Assembly (NCBI RefSeq): GCF_000518645.1
Contig: NZ_JADZ01000014.1
Coordinates: 62,001 to 126,000 of the forward strand
Source: Curvibacter gracilis ATCC BAA-807
GTDB taxonomy: Bacteria > Pseudomonadota > Gammaproteobacteria > Burkholderiales > Burkholderiaceae_C
DNA: 64,000 bases
Direction: 5' to 3'
Below the pieces are notes generated by a model, which saw only the letters and a program-made list of their open reading frames with translations, was not told the DNA's origin and searched no databases. Shown here piece after piece: positions 1 to 14,514 of the stretch. Position 1 is the stretch's first letter. Every line of letters starts with the position of its first letter. Both the position numbers and the translations under genes were made by a program.

Positions 1-750
1 GCAGCGAATGGGGCCGATGTCATTCACTAGATTGAAGTACAAAATATATCCAATGGCTGTACAGGCAATGCCAAGAGCCAGCAAAGAAAGCAACAGACTT
101 GGCTCAGTAAATGCAAAGACCAGTGACCTTGGGTTTTGCGCGAGTGAGACTGCAAAGAATGGCAGCAGTAGCAAACAGGCACCCAGTTGACTCCCGAAAG
201 CGACCTGTCTCGCATCGACACCTAGTTTTGGCGGGATCCAGCGTCGAACTAGGAAGCCGCTTGCTCCATAGCAACCAGTAGCGATGAGACAAGCTATGGT
301 GCCGAGCACGGCAGCCAGAGACACCTCGATAGGCCCAGCAGCAGTCAGCGTGGCGACTCCCGCAAGACCAACAGCCACGCCCAGCATCTTGCGTGAATCC
401 ACCCGTTCACCGAAAAATACAGCCCCAAGAATTACGCCCATGAGTGGCGTCGTGGCATTGAGAATGGCCGAGTACCCAGCCGGTAGAACACGTGCGGCAA
501 GCGCATACATCAGCAGTGGAATGCCCGTGTTGATCACGCCCAGGAGAAGCGTCGCACGTAAGTGTCGTCCAAGCCGCAACGACACACCAAGCAAGGGCAG
601 AAAGATGGTGAGACTTGCGACACCAAGAGCGATTCGCATGGACGCAGTCAACATGCCCCCCAGCACTGGGGCCGCGATCCTCATAAACAGAAAACTCGCC
701 CCCCATAGCGCTGCGAGCAACAACAAGCGTGCGTAGTCCGATGGTCTCAT
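1..750 (-). CDS. EamA/RhaT-type drug/metabolite transporter (3' end outside window)
   Basis: Inner-membrane DMT-superfamily permease, most likely an exporter of a small metabolite or amino acid. I translated it from the ATG at 750 (MRPSDYARLLLL); 250 codons are open to the window edge without a stop, so the C-terminus is missing. The visible part has a WGASFLFMR first helix typical of EamA proteins, successive hydrophobic helices, the first EamA repeat ending near residue 135, and the start of the second repeat. Its ATG overlaps the stop of the diiron oxygenase (ATGA), so it is the last gene of a translationally coupled operon. That makes export of the operon's product the natural guess. In Bacillus thuringiensis an IDO-type dioxygenase also sits beside an RhtA/EamA exporter (family knowledge). 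The substrate cannot be read from the sequence. Confidence 0.9.
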   Translation of the reverse strand, partial: MRPSDYARLLLLAALWGASFLFMRIAAPVLGGMLTASMRIALGVASLTIFLPLLGVSLRLGRHLRATLLLGVINTGIPLLMYALAARVLPAGYSAILNATTPLMGVILGAVFFGERVDSRKMLGVAVGLAGVATLTAAGPIEVSLAAVLGTIACLIATGCYGASGFLVRRWIPPKLGVDARQVAFGSQLGACLLLLPFFAVSLAQNPRSLVFAFTEPSLLLSLLALGIACTAIGYILYFNLVNDIGPIRC

Positions 751-1685
751 TGGAGCAATCCTTCATTTGCTAGCTGACGCTGAACTGCTGGATGCGGTAA
801 GACCCTCGCCTGCCGCAGAAATTCCAAGCTATTGCGCAATCGGGGTAATTCGCCAAAGGCGGGCCGCACCCGTTCTATATCTCTGAACACAGAGTCCACG
901 ACCGACGGAGCCATGCCCGCAGCCAACAACACGTTGCGGTCGAAGATCAATTCATCAGAATCATCGAAGTAGACTTTGATGATGGCCGGCAGCAAACGTG
1001 CAGCTGTTTCTCTTTCGCTTTCCGCCAGACGATCCCAGAGCCATGTGAGTGCATGGCGGAAATAGCCGTAATGCCGCCCTTCATCTGCCAAGTGCTGTTC
1101 CATAAGCTTGCGAAAGGCGGGGTCATAGCCTTCGAGCTTGCTGGCAACCAAGATTTCCTTGGTAAAGGTACTTTCAGACAGGCAACAACATAGGAACCGC
1201 GATAGGGCCGCATTATTTTCGTTCATACCTTTCGCAACAACCTCGTATGCATTGACCAGCGGATTGCGCCGAGGCAATACCAGCGGCTCTATGCCAGTGG
1301 CACGAATCACCTTCAGCGAAAATAGTCGCGCCATGTAGGAATGGAATGCTTCATCAACGATGATCGCCAAAGCCTGAGCAGCGATGTCCGGCTCAAACTT
1401 ACGCACTGAATGGCCATATGCAATATCCGCAGCCACACGATTGACCACGTCTGTCTCAGTCAAGCATATGTCATGCAGATACTTGTGATATGCCTGAACA
1501 TGGATAAAGCGGCGAACCTCATACGATTGTGCTAACACCACTGGATGGCCTAGCAGAGGCTTCATTTCAATCGGAAAGCGCCAATCGAAGGAAAGGTCAT
1601 CATCGATGATCGCTGTGCAAGGTAGTCGCACCGTCGCTGTGGAAAACCAACCTAGTTCAGCGGATGCTGTTGATGCGGTACTCAT
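747..1685 (-). CDS. AurF-like diiron oxygenase
   Basis: A 312-residue helical protein of the AurF/CmlI diiron oxygenase type (PF11583-like), a family that oxidises aryl or alkyl amines and some C-H bonds using a carboxylate-bridged diiron centre. All seven expected metal ligands can be placed: E77, E112, H115, E171, H198, E202 and H205. The last three form H-x3-E-x2-H within HLADEGRHYGYF. The intervals E-x34-E-x2-H and E-x26-H-x3-E-x2-H agree with those of AurF, and the gap from H115 to E171 differs by one residue. The site therefore looks complete. ATG at 1685 shares one base with the TAA of the preceding dioxygenase gene (TAATG), and the gene ends in an ATGA overlap with the exporter. Substrate unknown; a free or modified amino acid is plausible from the neighbours. 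Family call strong, reaction inferred. Confidence 0.85.
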   Translation of the reverse strand: MSTASTASAELGWFSTATVRLPCTAIIDDDLSFDWRFPIEMKPLLGHPVVLAQSYEVRRFIHVQAYHKYLHDICLTETDVVNRVAADIAYGHSVRKFEPDIAAQALAIIVDEAFHSYMARLFSLKVIRATGIEPLVLPRRNPLVNAYEVVAKGMNENNAALSRFLCCCLSESTFTKEILVASKLEGYDPAFRKLMEQHLADEGRHYGYFRHALTWLWDRLAESERETAARLLPAIIKVYFDDSDELIFDRNVLLAAGMAPSVVDSVFRDIERVRPAFGELPRLRNSLEFLRQARVLPHPAVQRQLANEGLLQ

Positions 1686-2413
1686 TATGACTCCGCACGT
1701 TCACGACGCACACAGAATTCAATGCCAAGAATGTCGCGTGTCCCGGTCTTGATGCCATCCTCAGACGCCACGGGTGTAACGGCGTGGTAAATATCAGGAT
1801 CTCGGAAGCAGTAGAAATCAAGTGGCTCCAGCATCGTAGCTGTCATCAATGGATTCTTCTCGTTGTCGTAAATGATACTTTTGCCACCGCTCAAGTTGTG
1901 TCGTCCAAACAAGACTTGGCAACTGAAATCAACACCGTCCTTGTGAATACCTTCAGGGGTAGGTAATCCGTTAATACCAGGTTCGCCAAGGATGCGGACT
2001 TGGTGTAAGAACAATTCAAGGCTTGCAACTCCAAGCGCAGTTGCAAAGCGGTGACTAAAGTGTTTGAGAATTTTTTGTATCAATGGCGATTGTAAAAATG
2101 CATCATCAATTAGTCTGAACCGACGTGTACCACCGTTGACATGGTTATACGCATTTGACTGAAAGAATTCGTTTCGCTTGAGGTCGGTAAGCGAACTGGT
2201 GTGCAGGTCGTAAGCAAGCTCTGCGTATCGACGCCGCCGATATCGGCCTCCGTCGCGAAGATAGTTGTCTGCATCCAAGTCTGCCCAAGAGGTAGCAGCA
2301 ATCGCAATAGCATTTGAATCGCATGCTCCTTCAAAAACTTCTTGTATGCAGTTGCCAACCCAGACGCTGCGCCCAAGAACTGGCTCAGTAGAGATTTCTT
2401 TAATTATTGGCAT
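1685..2413 (-). CDS. IDO-type 2-oxoglutarate/Fe(II) amino-acid dioxygenase
   Basis: A 242-residue protein resembling the 2OG-Fe_Oxy_2 family (PF10014), whose characterised members hydroxylate free aliphatic L-amino acids such as isoleucine, leucine or methionine, using O2 and 2-oxoglutarate. The facial triad is visible as H157-x-D159 (GIHKDGVDF) and H210 (DIYHAVTPV), with R226 (TRDILG) as the likely 2-oxoglutarate carboxylate anchor. Length matches the family. I chose ATG 2413 because an AAGG lies 9 bases upstream. A TTG at 2422 would put the same motif directly against the start. The gene begins just past the end of the COQ4-like gene and overlaps the next gene by one base. The local base composition is AT-rich compared with the flanking chromosome. 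The exact amino acid and carbon position hydroxylated are not predictable. Confidence 0.85.
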   Translation of the reverse strand: MPIIKEISTEPVLGRSVWVGNCIQEVFEGACDSNAIAIAATSWADLDADNYLRDGGRYRRRRYAELAYDLHTSSLTDLKRNEFFQSNAYNHVNGGTRRFRLIDDAFLQSPLIQKILKHFSHRFATALGVASLELFLHQVRILGEPGINGLPTPEGIHKDGVDFSCQVLFGRHNLSGGKSIIYDNEKNPLMTATMLEPLDFYCFRDPDIYHAVTPVASEDGIKTGTRDILGIEFCVRRERAES

Positions 2414-2418
2414 ATGAA

Positions 2419-3012
2419 TCAACCTTCAGCCATTTGGTAGTACGATGGAATACGCTTGCTTGCACGTGTCGGAGTGATGATGTTTTCAATGGTGTATAGA
2501 TGCCTTAACAGCGGGACATTGATGTTGAGTTCTGATCGCAGCTCATCAAGTTTGCGGTGCTGCATTTGCTCAAGTGGCAAATTGAAGATATCAATCCGGT
2601 TTGATTGGCCCGCTGAAAATCCCAAATCAAATACTGACAAATCCGACTTTTTGAAGCGATACTTGGATGGGTATAGCCTATGCGCACACCATTTGAAAAA
2701 CTCCTTCTCGAAGCCGCCTATGTGACGCGAAGTCCCCATCGTATAACCAATCACGAATGCCTCATCTTGAACAAATAGGCCTCGACCTATCAGCACATGA
2801 ATAAGATCATGACGCAGCAATGTGCAGTTACCCTTCAGCGCAAATGGGCTTTTGGGGTTTTCGAGCAGCAACACGATCCATGGGTATGAGTGAAACTCAT
2901 AAGTTGGCAATGTTGAATAGACTTCGCCAAGCGTCAGATTTCCATTATCTAGGCCAGGGTTCCAGTGAGCCCATTCAGTTGGCGTTGGTCTCAAATTCTT
3001 CTCTCTTTTCAT
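2419..3012 (-). CDS. COQ4-like HDxxH-x11-E protein
   Basis: A 197-residue protein, first gene of the four-gene minus-strand operon. Its recognisable feature is the COQ4 metal-binding signature: H68, D69, H72 and E84 in HDLIH followed 11 residues later by E, exactly HDxxH-x11-E. The segment around it (LLRHDLIHVLIGRG, then VIGYTMGTSRH) also reads like the COQ4 core. COQ4 acts in ubiquinone biosynthesis and has been assigned an oxidative decarboxylase role on the aromatic ring. Bacterial relatives outside that pathway are poorly understood. Start chosen at ATG 3012 because AAGGGA sits 7-8 bases upstream; a GTG at 3060 would add 16 residues but has no such support. There is no ubiquinone gene nearby, so a role in the oxygenase pathway of this operon is more likely. 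Remote-homology call; verify by profile search. Confidence 0.6.
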   Translation of the reverse strand: MKREKNLRPTPTEWAHWNPGLDNGNLTLGEVYSTLPTYEFHSYPWIVLLLENPKSPFALKGNCTLLRHDLIHVLIGRGLFVQDEAFVIGYTMGTSRHIGGFEKEFFKWCAHRLYPSKYRFKKSDLSVFDLGFSAGQSNRIDIFNLPLEQMQHRKLDELRSELNINVPLLRHLYTIENIITPTRASKRIPSYYQMAEG

Positions 3013-3200
3013 CTCATGTCCCTTGTACTCACGGCTGTATTGAAATGATTGCTGCGGCACACATTGTCGACATGCTTCGCAAGCTTCACCATCGCCAACG
3101 CAGATATCTGGAGCCCTGCATATGAACGAATTCGATAGATGGAAATTCTTCGGATCATGACGTGTATAAACGGCAAGAACTTCATCACCAGAGGATTCAA

Positions 3201-4481
3201 ATGAGCCAGTATGAAATGGGCTTCACCACAAGCATCGTGCAAGCAGATCGTATTGCCGGCGTCCCGCATGGCGGTGTGCACCAAGCAATTCACACTTCTA
3301 CACAATTTGGTTTTGAGAAGGTGGAAGATTTGATTGGCGTATTTCAAGGCGCAGTTAAGGGTTCGTTCAACTATGCCCGTCAAGGAACGCCCACCACGGC
3401 AGCCCTGGAATCGAAGATCACACAATTGGAACGAGGTTGCGGTACCGTTTGTTTTTCGACGGGAATGGGGGCAGTTGCCGCCGTTTTTTTGACGCTGTTG
3501 AAGGCAGGCGACCATCTGGTCTCTAGCCGCTACGTGTTTGGTAACACCAACAGCTTGCTTGGCACTCTGCGTGACCTTGGCATCGAAGTAACGCTCGTTG
3601 AGCCAACGTCACAAGCAGCCGTTGCGTTCGCATTGCGCCCAAATACACGGATGGTGTTCGTCGAGACAATAGCCAATCCCGGCACGCAAATTCCTGACCT
3701 GCCAGCCATTGGCGAACTTTGTCGAGATGCTGGCGTTCTCTACGTTGTAGATAACACCGTGACCTCACCAGCACTATTCACTCCACGCAACGTGGGTGCT
3801 AGCTTGGTGATTAACTCGTTAAGCAAAACACTCGGCGGTCATGGCGCTGCACTTGGTGGATCAGTCACGGACACAGGTATTTTCGACTGGAGTCGTTATC
3901 CCAATATCTTCAACAGCTACAGGCGTGGGGATTCCACGTATTGGGGACTTCAACAGATCCGCAAGAAGGGATTGAGGGACATGGGGGCCTCGCTCTCGTC
4001 GCAACAAGCACATCAGATTGCGATTGGCATGGAAACACTAGCTCTGCGAGTGCAACGCAGCAGTGCAACCGCAATGGAGCTTGCTCGCTACCTTCGCGAA
4101 CATCCAGGCGTTGCAGCTGTGCACTACCCAGGATTGGAAGAGCATCCCCAGTTTGAGACAGCACGGCAATGGTTTGGAGCTTGCTCTTGGTTACTTTCCT
4201 TTGATCTACGAGATGTCGGCACGATGACCAGTGTGCTCAATGCTCTGAAGATTCCTATCAAAGCGACTGGATTGGGTGACACACGCACATTGATTATTCC
4301 CGTAGCACCGACAATTTTTTGGGAGGCAGGTGCGGAAACGAGACGCGACATGCGCATTGCAGACGGCATGATCCGCGTATCGGTGGGACTTGAGGATGCC
4401 ACTGACTTGCTGGAAGACTTCGAGCAAGCTCTGACAAAAGTTGGGGCGATCTCAAATCCGAAGCGCAACACCAGTTGTTGA
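3201..4481 (+). CDS. Cystathionine gamma-synthase-family PLP enzyme
   Basis: A 426-residue fold-type I PLP enzyme of the Cys/Met metabolism family (PF01053), which makes or breaks C-S or C-X bonds at the beta or gamma carbon of amino acids. The Schiff-base lysine is K209 in NSLSKTLGGHG. The cofactor-binding Asp is D184 (VVDNTVTSP), the phosphate-binding Y59-x-R61 is in FNYARQGTPT, and ETIANPGTQIPD matches the active-site strand. Start ATG 3201 has GAGG seven bases upstream, which makes it better than the in-frame codon 39 bases earlier. It is transcribed divergently from the oxygenase operon, with a 188-bp shared upstream region, and lies in the same AT-rich block. Related proteins are common as single genes in Burkholderiales, so it may be an independent methionine or cysteine enzyme. 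Gamma-lyase, gamma-synthase or sulfhydrylase activity cannot be separated by reading. Confidence 0.88.
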   Translation: MSQYEMGFTTSIVQADRIAGVPHGGVHQAIHTSTQFGFEKVEDLIGVFQGAVKGSFNYARQGTPTTAALESKITQLERGCGTVCFSTGMGAVAAVFLTLLKAGDHLVSSRYVFGNTNSLLGTLRDLGIEVTLVEPTSQAAVAFALRPNTRMVFVETIANPGTQIPDLPAIGELCRDAGVLYVVDNTVTSPALFTPRNVGASLVINSLSKTLGGHGAALGGSVTDTGIFDWSRYPNIFNSYRRGDSTYWGLQQIRKKGLRDMGASLSSQQAHQIAIGMETLALRVQRSSATAMELARYLREHPGVAAVHYPGLEEHPQFETARQWFGACSWLLSFDLRDVGTMTSVLNALKIPIKATGLGDTRTLIIPVAPTIFWEAGAETRRDMRIADGMIRVSVGLEDATDLLEDFEQALTKVGAISNPKRNTSC

Positions 4482-4534
4482 CACGGTTCGATTGAGATTC
4501 CGTGAAGGGTAGCGTCCTGGCGCTGTGCGATGGC

Positions 4535-4561
4535 CTGCTGGAACTGCTGGAACTGCTGGAA
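4535..4561. repeat. Three tandem copies of CTGCTGGAA
   Basis: Three perfect 9-bp direct repeats stand back to back downstream of the PLP enzyme gene. On the minus strand they read TTCCAGCAG, coding Phe-Gln-Gln in the frame that continues the transposase remnant. They may be a slippage expansion within the decayed transposase end. Confidence 0.7.
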
Positions 4562-4580
4562 CGCCTGGTATGGATGACTG

Positions 4581-4730
4581 CCATCCCAGCATCTGGCGCG
4601 GACGGTTGCTCATCATGTCCGCAATGAAGTCCTGCGCATCCTGATCGTGCACGCTCAGGTCGGTCCCCTTGGGCAGGAACTGGCGCAGCAAGCCATTGAT
4701 GTTCTCGCAACTGCCCGTTGCCAAGGGCAC
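4581..4730 (-). pseudogene. IS30-family transposase remnant (C-terminal part)
   Basis: Minus-strand translation gives about 50 residues with the IS30 transposase C-terminal pattern: CENINGLLRQFLPKGTDLS, then an NRPRQMLGW segment. The family normally reads NE(N)xNGLLRQYxPKGTDLS...RPRKxLGW. The catalytic DDE core upstream is absent, and after GW the frame shifts, so nothing functional remains. No terminal inverted repeat could be identified. It fills most of the 332-bp gene-free stretch 4482-4813, between the AT-rich oxygenase cluster and the GC-rich NRPS-PKS gene. It is therefore a scar at the boundary of two differently composed regions and supports acquisition of the first block. Confidence 0.75.
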
Positions 4731-4813
4731 TTCGGCCTATGCCGAAATCAGGCCCCGATCGCCAGAGTGATGGGTATGAGAGGACCCCAGGCGTTGGCGA
4801 GCCCTCCCAACCC

Positions 4814-12117
<7,304 letters not shown>

Positions 12118-12121
<4 letters not shown>

Positions 12122-13023
12122 GCCGGGGCTCGCGACTGCGGGGCCGGCGACACCGGGGGCGGTGTCTGCGGTGCAGGGGCGGCCGTCCGTCGCTGGCTCA
12201 GCAGCCAGGCATAGACGCCGGCCTGGACGGCGGCCCCGTTGGTGTCGTGGCCGCCCCCTTCGACCAGGGTGTAGCGGGGGGATCCGCCAGCCTGGCGCAG
12301 GGCCTGCACGGTCTCCAGCGTGGTGGTGTAGGGCGAGACCTGGTCCTGGTCGCCATGGAAGAACCACAGCGGCAGCTGGGCCACGGCGGCCGCACGCGAA
12401 GGGTCGTAGGCGCCCGACAGCATGGCCGCGGCGGCGTAGGGGTGGCTGGGGGTGCGGGTCAGCAGGTCCCAGCTGCCGGCCGAACCGGCCGAGAACCCGA
12501 GCAGGTACACGCGATCGGGGTCGATGGGGTAGCGGCTCGGCATCTGGGCCACCAGCGCCCGTGTGGCCTGCAGGGCCTCGCTCTCGGGCAAGGCCTGCTG
12601 TTTGTAATTGAGGTAGGGCGCGCCGGGCACCGGCACCCAGGTCTTGCCCAGCGGGGACTGCGGGGCCAGGATGAAAGCGGGCTCAGCGCCCTTGGCCTGT
12701 TGGATCAGCTGCGCCACCAGAGGCCCCAGCTGGCGCACGTTGTCGTTGCCGTTGTCGCCCGCGCCGTGCAGGTAGACGATCAGCGGGTACTTGCGCTGGG
12801 GGTCCAGGGCATCGGGCACATGCAGGCGGTAGGGCAGATCCAGGCTCAGGCCTGGTGCGCGGAAGCTGGCACCCACCATCTGCGTGGCCAGCTGAAGCGA
12901 AAACGCCGAGGGCTCCGGCGGCTGGTGGCGGCTGGCCCGGCGCCAGGCCCAGGCCGTGATCAACAGCGCAGCGATCAGCCCTGCCGCGGCCACCCCGAGC
13001 AAAAACCTTCTTGCATTCTTCAC
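12118..13023 (-). CDS. Membrane-anchored alpha/beta hydrolase (PHB-depolymerase/COG4099-like esterase)
   Basis: A serine hydrolase of about 301 residues. It starts with a basic stretch and one hydrophobic helix (FLLGVAAAGLIAALLITAW), so it is a signal anchor or uncleaved signal and the catalytic part faces the periplasm. Visible elements are the oxyanion-hole segment YPLIVYLHGAGDNGND, the nucleophile elbow LLGFSAGSAG, an acidic residue in FFHGDQDQVSP and the histidine in EGGGHDTNG, a complete Ser-Asp-His triad. I chose the GTG at 13023 because GAGGGG lies 10 bases upstream; longer in-frame starts have low-complexity translations. The stop overlaps the NRPS-PKS start. It may process or release the pathway product outside the cytoplasm, but substrate and role are not readable. 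Confidence 0.75.
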
Positions 13024-13170
13024 TGGGCGTGTTCCCCTCGCTGTCGATCTGTTTTTTTGCGTTTGTTTACATATCTTACAAGACGGCACAGATTCGGCAG
13101 GGGGCCGGGCCGGCCCGGCCCAGGCGGTTCGGCCCGGCCGGGTAGGGGGGGCGCTCAAGGAGGCTTCGGC

Positions 13171-13899
13171 TCAGGCGGCAGGCGCTGTGTGGTGCACGGT
13201 GGCGCTGGCCAGGGCCAGGGGGCCTTGCAAGGCGTAGCGCAAGGTGGCGTGCCGGGCGCAGGCGGCCACGCGGGCATCGCCGACCCGGATCAGTTCGAGC
13301 CTGCCTTGTTCGGCCCATGGGGCGGTGGGGCGCAGGGCCATGTCGGTGAACTCCGTCATGGCGCCGCTCAGCCTGAAGTGGCTCTTGAAAAACGCCTCTT
13401 TCGCCGCGAACAACACGGTGGCCAGCCGGTCACGGGCCAGCGGCTGCAGTGAGTGCAGCTGGGCCAACTCGCTGGCGTCAAACAGCATCGGCCACAGCTC
13501 GGGGCCCACCCGCCCGCAGTGCTCGGCATCGATACCCAGTCCGGCGCAGGCGCTGGCCGGCGCCACCACGGCCGCGCAATAACCCGTGGTGTGGGTGATG
13601 CTGCCGACCCAACCGGCCGGCCACAGCGGCTCGCGATGGGGCCCGCGCAGCAGCGGCACATCGGCCGCCACACCCAAGGCCTGCAGGGCCTGGTGGGCGC
13701 AGTGCCGGCCGGCCGCGAACTCGGCGATGCGGGCCGGCACCGCGCCGTGCAGGCTGTCGCGCTCGGCGGGCAGCAGCGCCTGCGGCGATCCGGGCCCGCG
13801 CAGCTCGCAGGCGCTGACCGGAAACGCAAACAGCGCCTGGAACAGGCTGGTGCTGCCTTCGGGCGGTCGGGGGAGGGGCGTGTCGTCGACGGGCATCAT
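13171..13899 (-). CDS. 4'-phosphopantetheinyl transferase, EntD/Sfp type
   Basis: This 242-residue enzyme transfers the phosphopantetheine arm of CoA to the serine of carrier domains. Family marks are AAGRHCAHQAL, the WPAGWVGSITHT segment, the Mg-binding GLGIDAEHCG (D and E), and FAAKEAFFKSHF (the W/FxxKEA motif). Length is usual for EntD-like proteins. It lies 3 bp downstream of the response-regulator stop and one gene before the NRPS-PKS, so it is the obvious activator of Ser567 and Ser2080 in that enzyme. Two ATG codons stand in a row at 13899 and 13896, and either could be the start. Confidence 0.93.
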   Translation of the reverse strand: MMPVDDTPLPRPPEGSTSLFQALFAFPVSACELRGPGSPQALLPAERDSLHGAVPARIAEFAAGRHCAHQALQALGVAADVPLLRGPHREPLWPAGWVGSITHTTGYCAAVVAPASACAGLGIDAEHCGRVGPELWPMLFDASELAQLHSLQPLARDRLATVLFAAKEAFFKSHFRLSGAMTEFTDMALRPTAPWAEQGRLELIRVGDARVAACARHATLRYALQGPLALASATVHHTAPAA

Positions 13900-13902
13900 G
13901 GG

Positions 13903-14514
13903 CTAGACCGCGTTCCCCACCAACCAGGCCTGCCGCGTCAGCCAGCGCCCCAGCTCGTTGTCGTTGCCCAGGCCCAGCTTGGCAAACAGGTGGGCGCGGT
14001 GGGTTTCCACCGAGCGGGGGCTGCAGGGGGGCTCCAGTTGGCGGGCGATCTCCTTGTTGGCCCAGCCCAGGCCGACCAGGCGCGCCACCTCGCGTTCGCG
14101 CTGGGTCAGGCTGTCCCATTGCTGCAGCGCCTGGGCGCGGGCCTGGGCTTCGGCCAGGGCCGCGGGCAGGCGCTCCAGCAGGCGCCCGGTGTCGGGTTTG
14201 ACGACCCAGTCGAAGGCGCCCTGGCGCACCGCCTCCAGCGCGGTGGGGATGTCGCCATGGCCTGACAGAAACAGCACCACCAGCGGGCTGCGGCGCTGGC
14301 GCAATTGCTCCAGCACGGCCATGCCGCTTTGCCCACCCATGCGCAGGTCCAGGATCACGCAACCGGTCTGGCCAGGGGCCAAGGCCTGCAAGAAGGCCTC
14401 GCCCGATTCAAAGCCTTGCACCGGCAGGCCCTGGGCAAACAGCAGCAGCAACAGCGAGCGGCGCACGGCCTCGTCGTCATCAACCAGGAACAGGGTGGGG
14501 GTGGTGGGGCTCAT
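13903..14514 (-). CDS. FixJ/NarL-type response regulator
   Basis: A 203-residue two-domain regulator. The N-terminal receiver has the acidic pair in VDDDE, the phospho-acceptor Asp in VILDLRMGGQSG, and the conserved K in VVKPD. The C-terminal LuxR-type HTH contains LTQREREVARLVGLGWANKEIARQL and SVETHRAHLFAKLG. The ATG at 14514 overlaps the stop of the sensor kinase (ATGA), so the two are a cognate pair. In Comamonadaceae such pairs usually control a carboxylate permease like the divergent one at 16910 (general knowledge). Unusually, the phosphopantetheinyl transferase gene starts only 3 bp after its stop, so the regulator may be cotranscribed with the NRPS-PKS genes. Confidence 0.93.
   Translation of the reverse strand: MSPTTPTLFLVDDDEAVRRSLLLLLFAQGLPVQGFESGEAFLQALAPGQTGCVILDLRMGGQSGMAVLEQLRQRRSPLVVLFLSGHGDIPTALEAVRQGAFDWVVKPDTGRLLERLPAALAEAQARAQALQQWDSLTQREREVARLVGLGWANKEIARQLEPPCSPRSVETHRAHLFAKLGLGNDNELGRWLTRQAWLVGNAV

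Noticed and set aside
13105-13142. GC-rich palindromic stretch (CCGGGCCGGCCCGG and neighbours) after the PPTase gene, considered as a terminator
   Set aside because: No T-run follows on the minus strand and the downstream hydrolase appears to belong to the same unit; not enough to call a site.
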